In this document: positions 7,743-16,213 of the stretch, piece after piece
How the letters are laid out: each line of letters starts with the position of its first letter
Numbering within the stretch: the stretch's first letter is position 1
Source of the DNA: Nitrospirota bacterium
Lineage (GTDB): Bacteria > Nitrospirota > Thermodesulfovibrionia > UBA6902
Length of the DNA stretch: 64,000 nucleotides
Assembly: GCA_016213945.1 (NCBI GenBank)
Contig: JACQZF010000006.1
Location: 124,001 to 188,000 of the forward strand
Reading direction: 5' to 3'
Notes under the pieces: model-generated
The model's database searches: none
What the model was told of the DNA's origin: nothing
What the model saw: the letters and a program-made list of their open reading frames with translations, nothing else
Translations under genes and position numbers: made by a program

Positions 7743-9314
7743 ATGAAAATTTTGATACGCGGGGTAAACTGGATCGGGGACGCGGTCCTCACCACTCCTT
7801 CTATCAGGGCCATACGCCGCGCATATCCTGATGCCCGCATAAGCCTGCTCGTCAAGCCGTGGGTCTCTGAAATATATAAAGAAGATCCTGACATAAACGA
7901 GATCATTCTCTACGATGAAAGTTATAAGGGCCTTGCGGGGAAATTAAAGCTGGCAAAAAAACTGCGCCAGGGAAAATTCGATATCACGATACTTTTTCAA
8001 AATGCATTTGATGCAGCTTTGATTACATGGCTTGCGGGAATCCCAAAACGGATAGGCTACAAAAGGGACGGCCGCGGGTTCCTTCTAACTACTGCAATAC
8101 CCGTGACAAAAGACATCCTCTCACAGCACCAGGTCTGTTATTATCTGGACCTTCTAAAGGCAATCGGCATTGAAACGAAAGAGATACATCCTTACATCTA
8201 TCTTTCCGATGGAGAAAGACAGTGGGCGAGAAATACAATTAATCCCCAACCCCCAAACCCCAACCCCCGGCTTTTAATCGGCATCAATCCCGGCGCAACT
8301 TACGGCTCTGCAAAAAGGTGGATGCCTGAAAGATTTGCAGAGGTGATACGCAGAATTATTGATGAAGCAAACGGCAGGGTCATAATATTCGGCAGTAAAT
8401 CAGAGGTTGATATTGCTGATGAGATTGTGAAAATAGTCAGAAGTCAGAAGTCAGAAGTCAGAAGTCAGTGGGGCGAGGAGGGATTACTCAACATGGCGGG
8501 GAAAACCACCTTGCGACAGCTTGCCTCATTGATTTCCGAATGCGATGCATTCATCACCAACGACTCTGGCCCGATGCACATGGCTTCCGCCCTTTTTGTC
8601 CCGGTTGTAGCAATCTTCGGGTCAACCAACAAGATGACAACCGGCCCTTTCGGGGAGGGACACAGAGTTATTGCAAAAGACCTTTCCTGCTCCCCTTGCA
8701 TGGAAAGAGAATGTCCCGAAGGACATCTGAAGTGCATGACGGAGATTTCCGCAGATAACGTATTTGCCGCATTAAAAGAAGTCCTCCCCATGCGCAGCGC
8801 CGTCTTTCTTGACCGCGATGGAACAATAATTGAAGACAGGAATTATTTGAACAGCTTTGACGGGCTGGTAATTTTTCCTGATACAAAAGAGGGCTTGCAA
8901 AAATTGAAAGACTCCGGCTTTAAACTAATCGGCATAACTAATCAGTCGGGGATTGCCAGGGGAATTGTAGATGAAAAATTTGTGATTGAATTAAGCGCCT
9001 GTCTGCAAAAGGAGCTAAGGATAGATGATTTCTACTACTGCCCTCATCATCCTGATCAGCATTGCCCCTGCAGAAAACCCGAACCCATGCTGCCTCTCAT
9101 GGCAAGGCTCAGGCACGGTATAACTTTAAAATCTTCCTATGTAATCGGGGACAAGGAGTTAGACGTGCAGTTAGCATGGAAAATCGGGGCCAGGGGGATT
9201 TTATTATCGCCTTCACAGCCTGAAAACACCTGCGCCGTACACGTTGCAAAAGACTTGACCGGCGCTGTCCAGTGGATATTGGAGAGGGAAAAGGAATATA
9301 CCAAAAGCGAATAA
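7743..9314 (+). CDS. fused heptosyltransferase II and heptose bisphosphate phosphatase (GmhB-type)
   Basis: Residues 1 to about 345 are a GT9 heptosyltransferase of the WaaF type. Evidence is KILIRGVNWIGDAVLTTP at the start, INPGATYGSAKRWMPERF, and the donor-site motif TNDSGPMHMASAL. Residues 350-523 are a HAD-IIIA phosphatase like GmhB, with FLDRDGTI, the zinc loop CPHHPDQHCPCRKP (about 434-447) and IGDKELDVQLA. The first half would add L,D-heptose to lipid A-core; the second would make the D,D-heptose 1-phosphate precursor. Two heptanucleotide arrays lie in the glycosyltransferase half: INPQPPNPNP near 166 and VRSQKSEVRSQ near 232. No Shine-Dalgarno sequence is visible; TATATT ends 6 nt before the ATG. 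Confidence 0.9.
   Translation: MKILIRGVNWIGDAVLTTPSIRAIRRAYPDARISLLVKPWVSEIYKEDPDINEIILYDESYKGLAGKLKLAKKLRQGKFDITILFQNAFDAALITWLAGIPKRIGYKRDGRGFLLTTAIPVTKDILSQHQVCYYLDLLKAIGIETKEIHPYIYLSDGERQWARNTINPQPPNPNPRLLIGINPGATYGSAKRWMPERFAEVIRRIIDEANGRVIIFGSKSEVDIADEIVKIVRSQKSEVRSQWGEEGLLNMAGKTTLRQLASLISECDAFITNDSGPMHMASALFVPVVAIFGSTNKMTTGPFGEGHRVIAKDLSCSPCMERECPEGHLKCMTEISADNVFAALKEVLPMRSAVFLDRDGTIIEDRNYLNSFDGLVIFPDTKEGLQKLKDSGFKLIGITNQSGIARGIVDEKFVIELSACLQKELRIDDFYYCPHHPDQHCPCRKPEPMLPLMARLRHGITLKSSYVIGDKELDVQLAWKIGARGILLSPSQPENTCAVHVAKDLTGAVQWILEREKEYTKSE
8241..8268. repeat. heptanucleotide array inside the waaF-like gene (CCCC type)
   Basis: Four exact 7-nt units: AATCCCC, AACCCCC, AAACCCC, AACCCCC. 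The array is in frame and encodes a Pro/Asn-rich stretch between two conserved parts of the glycosyltransferase. Confidence 0.8.
8435..8468. repeat. heptanucleotide array inside the waaF-like gene (AGTCAGA type)
   Basis: Five units of AGTCAGA, the last short by one base. Three units make seven codons, so the frame is kept and the peptide VRSQKSE repeats. The same unit in the same coding frame is found in fabF (56264-56298). Confidence 0.9.
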
Positions 9315-9365
9315 AGAACCTTGCAGCAAGCTACAGGGTATCTGAAAGATGAGTAGTTATTTTGC

Positions 9366-9425
9366 TGTCATTCCCTCTTGTCGGAATTGTCATTCCGACT
9401 TGTTCGGAATCTTTCTGAAGAAGGG
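9366..9425. repeat. family C REP-like element, copy C1
   Basis: TGTCATTCC... and GTCATTCCGACTTGTTCGGAATCTTTC form a REP-like palindrome related to the copies at 24509, 36680, 55169 and 62003. It lies between two convergent genes and contains partial duplication of the left arm. Confidence 0.7.
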
Positions 9426-9426
9426 T

Positions 9427-9942
9427 TTATGCATTAAATATTTCATCCAGCGCCCCGCACCACACATCATATCCCTTACCGCTCAGATGCACGCCGTCGT
9501 CAAGCAAATATTCCTTCACCGGTTTCCCCTGGTCATCAATAAAGAGGTTATATATGTCCACAAACTCAACACCGGTATCTTTGGCAAGGGCCTTGACAGA
9601 ACCGTTCACGTTCCTGATAGATTCATCCTCTATGAAGTCTGCGAGGACAGGCAGGAGGCTGTGAATAAATATCCGGGCGTTTGGATAAGCAGAGGACAAT
9701 TTATTTATTATTTGCCTGTAGGGACCGAAAAAATCAAAATCCTCCATTGCAACATTATTGGTCCCGGTCATGATGAAGATCAGGTCAGCGTCAGGATGTG
9801 TCTCGATTATCCTGCCGACTCTTGCAAGCAGTCCTTCAACCGACTCCCCGGCAACGCCAAGGCCAGCAACATTGTGCCGGGGAAATCTTTTCTGCCAGTC
9901 AAAGAATTCTATAAGAGAATGCCCGAGGAAGAGGACGTTCAT
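9427..9942 (-). CDS. SGNH/GDSL-family hydrolase
   Basis: 171 residues with the SGNH esterase blocks. The nucleophile Ser9 is in LGHSL. The block II Gly is in NVAGLGVAGES. Block III is GTNN (60-63). The Asp-His pair is in DDGVHLSGKG (D149, H152). It probably removes an acyl group from a carbohydrate or lipid; the substrate cannot be read from sequence. No signal peptide is evident, so it is likely cytoplasmic unless the true start is different. The start codon follows the stop of the DUF1207 gene by about one base, which implies an operon and a shared envelope role. Confidence 0.85.
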   Translation of the reverse strand: MNVLFLGHSLIEFFDWQKRFPRHNVAGLGVAGESVEGLLARVGRIIETHPDADLIFIMTGTNNVAMEDFDFFGPYRQIINKLSSAYPNARIFIHSLLPVLADFIEDESIRNVNGSVKALAKDTGVEFVDIYNLFIDDQGKPVKEYLLDDGVHLSGKGYDVWCGALDEIFNA

Positions 9943-9943
9943 A

Positions 9944-10804
9944 TCAAAAATAAAAGTGGGCCCCCAGGGCCAGGAATTCTATGATATTGTCATGAAACTG
10001 CCCGTTTGGGGAATTACCGTTGTAATATTCCAGCATAAACTGCAGTTTATTCCAGAGGGTCTTCTCACTTTCAAGCTGTACGCCCAGGCGCAATGAGGTT
10101 TCATTATGCCAGTTGTTTTCCTGTCTGTTCTTGAAATCAATTCCAGCAACAGGCTTGAACCAGCCATGCAAATACGCCCGCGGGCTTCGGTATTCAAAAC
10201 CGTATTGTACCGCCCAGCGCTTGAGGTCTTTAGGGTCAGGGCTGAACATATATTCAGCGCCCCCGTAAACACGGTACGGTCCTTTAAGGTCATACGAAAG
10301 TATCGTTTGCACGGCCTCATAACTGAAATTCTCCCTGTCCACATTATTGTGGAGAATAAACTCATCACCGATATGAGAGCTGTTATGGTAAATACTGAAA
10401 AGACCCGACAGGGCGTTACGTCGATAAAAGAATGTGACCCCTCCCCTGTAATCTTCGTTAATAAGGTCCCATGAAGCAGTGTCCAGATCATGGATTATAA
10501 AACCGGCGGCCTGAATTGCCACCTGCCACCGTCCGCCGAAAAGCCCGCCATCAGTGTATAAAGGGAGTGTCTCGCCAAAGCTCGCCGCAAAGAGACGGGA
10601 AAATTCTTTATCATGCAGATAATTTTGATAAGACATGGAGAAATGCGGCCAGCGCGGATCGGCAATCAATGGGACGAATAACGCTTCTTTATTATTGACG
10701 GTAGAATTTTGCACATCTGAAGCCGGCACCGGTAAGGCATTTAAAAAAATTATGGTATGTAAGACTATGCCTGCAAGTAAGAAGCGGAATTTTTTATGAT
10801 ACAT
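9944..10804 (-). CDS. DUF1207 family outer-membrane beta-barrel protein
   Basis: 286 residues. A signal peptide (about 1-27, ending VPASD) precedes a domain rich in alternating hydrophobic and aromatic strands, with a C-terminal Phe (AHFYF) as in outer-membrane barrels. Segments such as FVPLIADPRWPHFSMSYQNY, GLFGGRWQVAIQAAGF and YRVYGGAEYMFSPDP are characteristic of DUF1207, whose function is unknown. It is immediately upstream of the SGNH hydrolase on the same strand, with effectively no gap. The pair may act together on an envelope substrate, but that is inference from position alone. Confidence 0.8.
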   Translation of the reverse strand: MYHKKFRFLLAGIVLHTIIFLNALPVPASDVQNSTVNNKEALFVPLIADPRWPHFSMSYQNYLHDKEFSRLFAASFGETLPLYTDGGLFGGRWQVAIQAAGFIIHDLDTASWDLINEDYRGGVTFFYRRNALSGLFSIYHNSSHIGDEFILHNNVDRENFSYEAVQTILSYDLKGPYRVYGGAEYMFSPDPKDLKRWAVQYGFEYRSPRAYLHGWFKPVAGIDFKNRQENNWHNETSLRLGVQLESEKTLWNKLQFMLEYYNGNSPNGQFHDNIIEFLALGAHFYF

Positions 10805-10875
10805 ATCCGGGAATCATCCTTTCTTAAGATATTAAAGGCGCCATATTTTAGCAGATATCACAATCATGTTGCATA

Positions 10876-11415
10876 CTATGCTGCTACTCCGCCGGATATA
10901 ATGAATGACATGACATCACCGCTTTCAGCGCATATCGGCGTTACCTGTTCCTTCGACACAATAATAAGGTTCCCCGCAAAGTTGTACGCCTGCGGAAGGT
11001 AGACGGCAACCTTGTCCGCGAATCCTAAATTCTCCAGGCTTTCCCTCGTCATAAATCCTATGAGCATGATGTTGCTGTGAGGTGAAGGCTGTACCAGCAC
11101 CGGTTTGTTAAAACTTTTCTTGTCCCCGACAAACGCGTTCGTCAAATCCCTGATGGCCGTGTAGATCATTTTCACAAACGGCAGCCGGGTGAAGGCCCTT
11201 TCAAGGGCGCGCACCAGTCTTTTCGTCAGCAGGTTTGAGGAAATAAACCCCACCAATGTTATCGTTATAACAGTTGCCGCGAAACCGAGTCCCGGTATCT
11301 TGAATTTAAAAATGCTGTCAATCTTCATGAAAATAATATAAATAACATAAAACGTTACTGCCAGCGGGACCAGCACTAAAAGCCCCTCAAGGAAATATCT
11401 CGTGATTTTTTTCAT
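10876..11415 (-). CDS. DUF502 family membrane protein
   Basis: 179 residues with two N-terminal membrane helices (about 8-30 and 41-62) separated by a short polar loop, then the conserved cytoplasmic part RLPFVKMIYTAIRD and the motif IGFMTRESLEN followed by VYLPQAYNFAGNLIIV. These are hallmarks of DUF502, widespread membrane proteins of unknown function. Shine-Dalgarno GGGAGGGCGG precedes the ATG closely. It appears to be a single-gene unit, divergent from rlmD, with a short family B repeat in the gap. Confidence 0.85.
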   Translation of the reverse strand: MKKITRYFLEGLLVLVPLAVTFYVIYIIFMKIDSIFKFKIPGLGFAATVITITLVGFISSNLLTKRLVRALERAFTRLPFVKMIYTAIRDLTNAFVGDKKSFNKPVLVQPSPHSNIMLIGFMTRESLENLGFADKVAVYLPQAYNFAGNLIIVSKEQVTPICAESGDVMSFIISGGVAA

Positions 11416-11469
11416 ATCCGCCCTCCCGGTTTCTTATTAATTCATGTTTAGCTGAAAGTATTCTTCAAT

Positions 11470-11524
11470 GAACCACAGAGACACGGAGATGATTTTTCTC
11501 TGTGCCTCTGTGTCTCCGTGGTTA
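11470..11524. repeat. family B element, short form, copy B2
   Basis: A 55-bp near-perfect palindrome: AACCACAGAGACACGGAGA, a short T-rich loop, and the complementary CTGTGTCTCCGTGGTT. It keeps only the terminal inverted repeats of the 150-bp form. Confidence 0.85.
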
Positions 11525-11533
11525 TTATATAAT

Positions 11534-11563
11534 TTGTCATACTTTACCATAATCTTTTACAAT
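11534..11563 (+). promoter_or_regulatory. putative rlmD promoter, leaderless layout
   Basis: TTGTCA (11534-11539) and TACAAT (11558-11563) with an 18-nt spacer. The -10 box ends 2 nt before the ATG at 11566 and 8 nt before a second in-frame ATG at 11572. If used, translation would begin at 11572 on a leaderless mRNA. Confidence 0.45.
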
Positions 11564-11565
11564 CA

Positions 11566-12813
11566 ATGAGTATGGCAACATTAATTGTAAAAGCGGAGCG
11601 TCCAGCGTACGGAGGTTTCTTTATCGGCAGGCACGAGGGAAAAGTCGTCATGATAAAGGGCGCGGTCCTGCCGGGAGAAACTGTTGAGGCGGTCATAGAA
11701 AATGAAAAAAAGGATTACCTCACTGCGCGCGTCAAAAAAATTATCGGGCCGTCAGAATACAGGATAAAGCCTGCCTGTAAATATTTTGGAATTTGCGGCG
11801 GGTGCCATTTGCAGCATACTCCATACGCCCGGCAGATAGAGTTAAAACAGGAGGTCCTCAGAGACTGTTTAAAGCGGCTGGCAAAAATCGAGAAGGAGCT
11901 TTCAGCTCCTGTCATTGACGATGACCCCTGGAATTACAGGCTGCGGGGACAATTTAAAGTATCTCACGGAGACATCGGTTTCTACAGGGAGAATACAAGG
12001 GACGTAGTCGACATAGACAATTGTCCCCTGATGGATGAAAAGATAAATGGGTTTCTCAAAAAAATAAGGCCCGTTCTGAAAGATCTCGGCATCAGAGAAA
12101 TACATATCACCGTTAACGATTGCGCCGTTGCGTTGATAACACTTCCTGCTCAGATTAAATCCCCACAGGAAATAAATAAACTGGCAGGGCTTTTCTTAAG
12201 CATGGGCTTTTCGGGATTACATATAGAGGCAGGGGATAAAAAGATGTCGCGGTCCGGGGGTAAAACCTTCATCACCCTGGACCTTGAAGGACTGAAATAC
12301 ACGATATCTCCTGAGGCATTTTTCCAGAGCCACTGGAGACTGAACCTGAAGGTCGTCAAATTAATAAAAGACACCCTTCAGCCGTTAAAAGGTAAAAGGA
12401 TATTGGACCTTTATGCGGGAGCGGGGAATTTCTCAATGCCGCTTGCAGGGGATGCGGAGGTACTTGCAGTCGAGGAGAATCCTGATGCGATAGAGGACGG
12501 CAGGAGAAACCAGAAGATCAACAACATGACGAATTGCCGGTTCGTCAATTCCACTGCCGAGGATTTTTTTGCTGATGGGCATTTTGATATCGTGGTCCTT
12601 GACCCTCCGAGGACCGGGATCACAAACATTGTTGCTGAAAAGATACTTTCATTAATGCCTGACAGGATCGTCTGCATCTCCTGCAATCCGGCGACCTTTG
12701 CGCGGGACCTGAAAAAATTGCAGAATAAATATGATATCGAGCTGATCAGGATGATTGACTTTTTCCCGCAGACATTCCATATTGAATCTATTTCATTCCT
12801 CAGATTAAGGTAG
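11566..12813 (+). CDS. rlmD: 23S rRNA (uracil-5)-methyltransferase, RlmD/RumA type
   Basis: 415 residues. An N-terminal TRAM-like RNA-binding domain (1-55) is followed by iron-sulfur cysteines C72, C78 and C81 (CKYFGICGGC) and a later Cys in DNCPLM. The Rossmann methyltransferase domain has the SAM motif LDLYAGAGNFSMPL and DPPRTG. The catalytic nucleophile is in ISCNPATFARDL (about 373). It methylates uracil in 23S rRNA using SAM; family members also act on tRNA, and the exact base cannot be assigned here. The ATGs at 11566 and 11572 are both possible starts. It is followed after 9 nt by the response regulator gene. Confidence 0.9.
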   Translation: MSMATLIVKAERPAYGGFFIGRHEGKVVMIKGAVLPGETVEAVIENEKKDYLTARVKKIIGPSEYRIKPACKYFGICGGCHLQHTPYARQIELKQEVLRDCLKRLAKIEKELSAPVIDDDPWNYRLRGQFKVSHGDIGFYRENTRDVVDIDNCPLMDEKINGFLKKIRPVLKDLGIREIHITVNDCAVALITLPAQIKSPQEINKLAGLFLSMGFSGLHIEAGDKKMSRSGGKTFITLDLEGLKYTISPEAFFQSHWRLNLKVVKLIKDTLQPLKGKRILDLYAGAGNFSMPLAGDAEVLAVEENPDAIEDGRRNQKINNMTNCRFVNSTAEDFFADGHFDIVVLDPPRTGITNIVAEKILSLMPDRIVCISCNPATFARDLKKLQNKYDIELIRMIDFFPQTFHIESISFLRLR

Positions 12814-12822
12814 AGGCGAACA

Positions 12823-13518
12823 TTGAAGACAAAGATTTTAGTTATTGAAGACGAAAGAGACATCTCCGAACTTGTTGCGTACAATCTCGGCAAGGAAGGC
12901 TTTGCCGTGTCCGCTTCCGCAAATGGCGAAGATGCCCTGAAAACTATCCGCAAAGAAAAGTTCGGACTGATCATCCTCGATCTTATGCTGCCCGGCATCC
13001 AGGGGATGGAACTCTGCAAGATACTGAAGTCTTCCGTGGAGACGTCTTCAATCCCGATCATCATGCTGACGGCAAAAAGCGAAGAGCTTGATAAGGTGCT
13101 CGGCCTTGAGATGGGCGCGGATGATTACATCACGAAGCCCTTCAGCCCCAGGGAATTAATTGCCCGCGTCAAGGCGGTCCTGAGACGGGGCCATGAAAAA
13201 ACAGCGGCAGATAAAATAATAAAGGCCGGCGACCTTGAGATCAACACGGACACCTATCAGGTGTCCAGGAGAGGAACACCGGTCAAACTAAGCGCAACGG
13301 AATTTAAACTCCTGCTCTTCCTGGTTAAAAGGAAGGGAAGGGTCTTTGACAGGGACATGCTCCTGAACGCCGTATGGAAAGACGAGACATATGTTGAGCC
13401 GCGGACCGTTGACGTCCACATCAGGCGCCTCAGGGAGCAGATAGAAGACGACCCCTCAAACCCGGTGTATATCAGGACGAGAAGGGGCATCGGTTATTAT
13501 GTGGATGGAGATTTATGA
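12823..13518 (+). CDS. OmpR/PhoB-family response regulator
   Basis: 231 residues. The receiver domain (1-118) has the acidic pocket IEDERD, the phospho-acceptor Asp near 52 in LIILDLMLPG, and Lys in ITKPFSP. The C-terminal winged helix (about 130-228) carries LSATEFKLLLFL and VDVHIRRLREQI. It starts with TTG preceded by GAGG. Its end overlaps the next gene by ATGA, so it is translated with the kinase gene. The closest functional guess is phosphate control (PhoB), because the partner has the PhoR layout, but no pst genes are seen. Confidence 0.92.
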   Translation: MKTKILVIEDERDISELVAYNLGKEGFAVSASANGEDALKTIRKEKFGLIILDLMLPGIQGMELCKILKSSVETSSIPIIMLTAKSEELDKVLGLEMGADDYITKPFSPRELIARVKAVLRRGHEKTAADKIIKAGDLEINTDTYQVSRRGTPVKLSATEFKLLLFLVKRKGRVFDRDMLLNAVWKDETYVEPRTVDVHIRRLREQIEDDPSNPVYIRTRRGIGYYVDGDL

Positions 13519-15251
13519 AAAGGCATATCTTTAGAAGGATATTTTTGCTGTACGCCCTTGTCCTGCTGTTTTCGGTAATCTTTGCTGAACTCTATGTCAC
13601 AAAGGTTGTGCGTTCCGGTTATATCAATGATCTGAAAGACAGCCTTTTAATTCAGGCAGGGCTTATATCTGAAAATATTTCTTTTGCCACTGAGACCTCA
13701 CTTGATGATTTTTGCAGGCGGATGAAGGAAAAGACAGGCGCGCGTGTTACTGTCATTGATATCAGAGGGAAAGTCCTCGGTGATTCCGACAATGATTCAT
13801 CAAAGATGGACAACCATGCCGGCAGGCTGGAGATCCAGCAGGCATTTGCTTCAGAAACAGGATGGTCTGTCAGGCACAGCGATACGCTGGAGCATGACTT
13901 CCTCTACACCGCAAGAAAGATCGTCAGGGAGGGACAGCCTGCGGGCATTGTCAGGCTCGCCATTCCTCTGAAAGACGTCTATGAATCAGTTAAAGCGCTT
14001 AGGCTGAAGATCAGTCTCGTGGTCATAACAATATTCTTACTGTCGGGTATCGCCTTGGCCTGGCAGACAACAAAGATCAGGAAGCTTGTGAACCAGATAG
14101 CTGAATATGCCGGAGCAATATCTCACGGCTTCTATAAAAAAAGACTTCATCTCGAAGGCGTGGGAGAGTTTACCGAGCTGGCCCACAGCCTCAATGACAT
14201 GGCTTCGAAGCTGGAAACAAGTGTCACCCAAAGGGACGAGAAGACAAACCGCCTGAATGTCATTATCAAGGGCATTCCCGAAGCCCTTTTGCTGATCAAT
14301 ACACACGGCATTATCGAGCTCTCAAACAATGCCGCAAGAGAACTTTTCGGGGGCCAGAAGCTGGACGGCAAGCCTTTTATCGAGATCGTGAGGAATCCCG
14401 GTTTCCTGTCTCTCGTTGATTATGTAAAACAAAACCGTGCTACCAGCTCCTCCGAGTTTATAATTGATTTTCCGGAAGAGAGATATTTGTCCGTCCTGGT
14501 GTCGCCGATATCATATACGGTGGGAGAGATAGCGGGAGTCGCGGCCATCTTTCATGACCTGACACGCATAAAGAGACTTGAGCAGATGAGAAAGGATTTT
14601 GTGGCAAACGTCTCGCATGAAATAAAGACCCCGGTAACCGCGATCAAGGGATTTTCGGAGACGCTTTTGGACGGGGCGCTTTATGACAGGGAAAATGCCG
14701 AAAAATTTCTTCAGACCATTAAGGCCCAAAGCGAAAGGCTCAACAGGCTCGTGGATGATCTGCTGACTCTTTCAAGAGTTGAACTCGGAGTTATAAAGAT
14801 GAACAAGACTGAAGTAACCATACCGGAGCTTGTTGACCATGTAATTGAGACTGTTGCCGTGCAGGCTGCGGGGAAAAATATTTCCGTCAGGAAATCAATC
14901 GGGTCAGAATGGACAGCCATCAGCGCGGACAGGGACCGTCTGGAACAAATCCTCCTTAACCTTGCCGACAATGCCATCAAATTTACTGAGGAAGGCGAGA
15001 TAGAAATCGGCGTGGCTCAAGAGAGCGGCAGGAATTATATTTTTGTAAGAGACAGCGGTATCGGCATTCCAAGAAAATATATCTCAAGGATCGGCGAGCG
15101 CTTCTTCCGGGTTGACCCGTCGCGTTCACGCGAACTCGGAGGCACAGGGCTTGGACTTGCGATTGTAAAACATCTTGTAAAGGCCCACGGCTGGGACATG
15201 AAAATTGAGAGCGAAGAGGGCCGGGGCACGACTGTAAAGATTTTTGTATGA
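13515..15251 (+). CDS. PhoR-like membrane sensor histidine kinase
   Basis: 578 residues. Membrane helices at about 9-29 and 165-185 flank a periplasmic sensor of about 135 residues. HAMP (about 187-240) and a PAS domain (245-350) follow. The HisKA motif NVSHEIKTPVTAIKGFSE puts the phospho-His near 367, and HATPase boxes are NLADNAIKFT, DSGIGIP and GGTGLGLAIVKHL. The domain order matches PhoR-type kinases that respond to envelope or phosphate signals. The ATG overlaps the regulator's stop codon, indicating a cognate pair. Confidence 0.93.
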   Translation: MKRHIFRRIFLLYALVLLFSVIFAELYVTKVVRSGYINDLKDSLLIQAGLISENISFATETSLDDFCRRMKEKTGARVTVIDIRGKVLGDSDNDSSKMDNHAGRLEIQQAFASETGWSVRHSDTLEHDFLYTARKIVREGQPAGIVRLAIPLKDVYESVKALRLKISLVVITIFLLSGIALAWQTTKIRKLVNQIAEYAGAISHGFYKKRLHLEGVGEFTELAHSLNDMASKLETSVTQRDEKTNRLNVIIKGIPEALLLINTHGIIELSNNAARELFGGQKLDGKPFIEIVRNPGFLSLVDYVKQNRATSSSEFIIDFPEERYLSVLVSPISYTVGEIAGVAAIFHDLTRIKRLEQMRKDFVANVSHEIKTPVTAIKGFSETLLDGALYDRENAEKFLQTIKAQSERLNRLVDDLLTLSRVELGVIKMNKTEVTIPELVDHVIETVAVQAAGKNISVRKSIGSEWTAISADRDRLEQILLNLADNAIKFTEEGEIEIGVAQESGRNYIFVRDSGIGIPRKYISRIGERFFRVDPSRSRELGGTGLGLAIVKHLVKAHGWDMKIESEEGRGTTVKIFV

Positions 15252-15255
15252 TCCT

Positions 15256-15417
15256 AAAAGCGGCAGTTCATTTACCACGGAGGCACAGAGACACGGAGAG
15301 GACAACGGGAGTCCGGAAAGTTTTGTACCACCACTTGGGTGAAGAAGGAGTTCTTGTCTTTACTATTATTTTTCAATCCTGTGTCTCCGTGTCTCCGTGG
15401 TTAACTGCTTTTTATAG
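15256..15417. repeat. family B element, long form, copy B3
   Basis: Terminal inverted repeats (TTACCACGGAGGCACAGAGAC and complement) around a core with ACAACGGGAG, TCCGGAAAGTTTTGT and TATTTTTCAA. It fills the space between the kinase and the transporter gene. Outer arms AAAAGCGGCAGTT and AACTGCTTTTT extend the inverted repeat. Confidence 0.85.
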
Positions 15418-15434
15418 GTTGAAAGGATGATCTT

Positions 15435-16136
15435 GTGAATGCGTTTATAGCATCCCTTATTTTTGTTGTCCTGGCTGAGATGGGTGACAAGACCCAGCTT
15501 CTTGCCATGGCTTTCGCCTGCAAATTCAGGTGGCAGACAGTCATGTGGGGCGTGTTTGCGGCGACCGCGGTCAACCATCTTATGGCGGCAGCCGCGGGAA
15601 GCTATCTTGCGGCTATTGTCCCGATTGAATATATAAAGATCGCCGCCTCAGCATCTTTCATAATCTTCGGCCTGTGGACTATCAGGGGGGACACTCTGCA
15701 TGGCGAGGACAAACGCTTCAACTTCAGCCCTTTCTGGACAGTGACAATCGCCTTCTTTATTGCGGAGATGGGTGATAAGACACAGCTTGCGACCATAGCG
15801 CTTGCTGTCAAATATAACAATATTTTTAACGTATGGATGGGTACAACAACCGGAATGCTCATCGCGGATGCGTTCGGCATAGTCATCGGCATAGTTATGG
15901 GAAAACATATACCCGAAAGGTTTATAAAATGGTTTGCGGCGCTTATCTTTATGACCTTTGGCGTCTACGGCCTGTATGAAAATCTTCCAAAGGAAATCTG
16001 GAGCCTGCCGGTAATTGCAGGAAGCTTCTGCCTACTCATTGTATCAATATATCTGATAGCGCGCCTGAATGCGAAAAAGGGGAGTCATCTCCCTGTGTGT
16101 GAAAACAGAAAAGTCACGGGGTCCGGGAAGGAATAA
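15435..16136 (+). CDS. GDT1/TMEM165-family (UPF0016) cation transporter
   Basis: 233 residues, almost all hydrophobic, with two copies of the family signature EMGDKTQL (about 15-22 and 109-116), each starting a three-helix repeat. Family members export Mn2+ or exchange Ca2+/Mn2+ for protons. The start is GTG at 15435, preceded by GAAAGGA. The C-terminal tail after about 215 is polar and non-conserved. A strong bidirectional terminator follows. It is preceded by a family B repeat, so it may not be in the rlmD operon. Confidence 0.88.
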   Translation: MNAFIASLIFVVLAEMGDKTQLLAMAFACKFRWQTVMWGVFAATAVNHLMAAAAGSYLAAIVPIEYIKIAASASFIIFGLWTIRGDTLHGEDKRFNFSPFWTVTIAFFIAEMGDKTQLATIALAVKYNNIFNVWMGTTTGMLIADAFGIVIGIVMGKHIPERFIKWFAALIFMTFGVYGLYENLPKEIWSLPVIAGSFCLLIVSIYLIARLNAKKGSHLPVCENRKVTGSGKE

Positions 16137-16160
16137 ATAGACAGGAATAAAGCCAATAAA

Positions 16161-16190
16161 AAAAAGCCCCGTCATCAACGGGGCTTTTTT
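16161..16190. terminator. bidirectional intrinsic terminator
   Basis: AAAAAGCCCCGT, a short loop CATCA, and ACGGGGCTTTTTT form a GC-rich stem with A tracts before and T tracts after. It serves both the GDT1-type gene on the plus strand and ctpA on the minus strand. Confidence 0.93.
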
Positions 16191-16213
16191 TCTTTATAAA
16201 TGCATGGGAATTT

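Noticed and set aside
8435-8468. CRISPR-like repeats
   Set aside because: The units are 7 nt with no spacers, are in coding frame, and no cas genes are present.
9349-9984. Antisense open frame over the SGNH hydrolase gene
   Set aside because: It overlaps a clear family gene on the opposite strand and has no recognisable domain.
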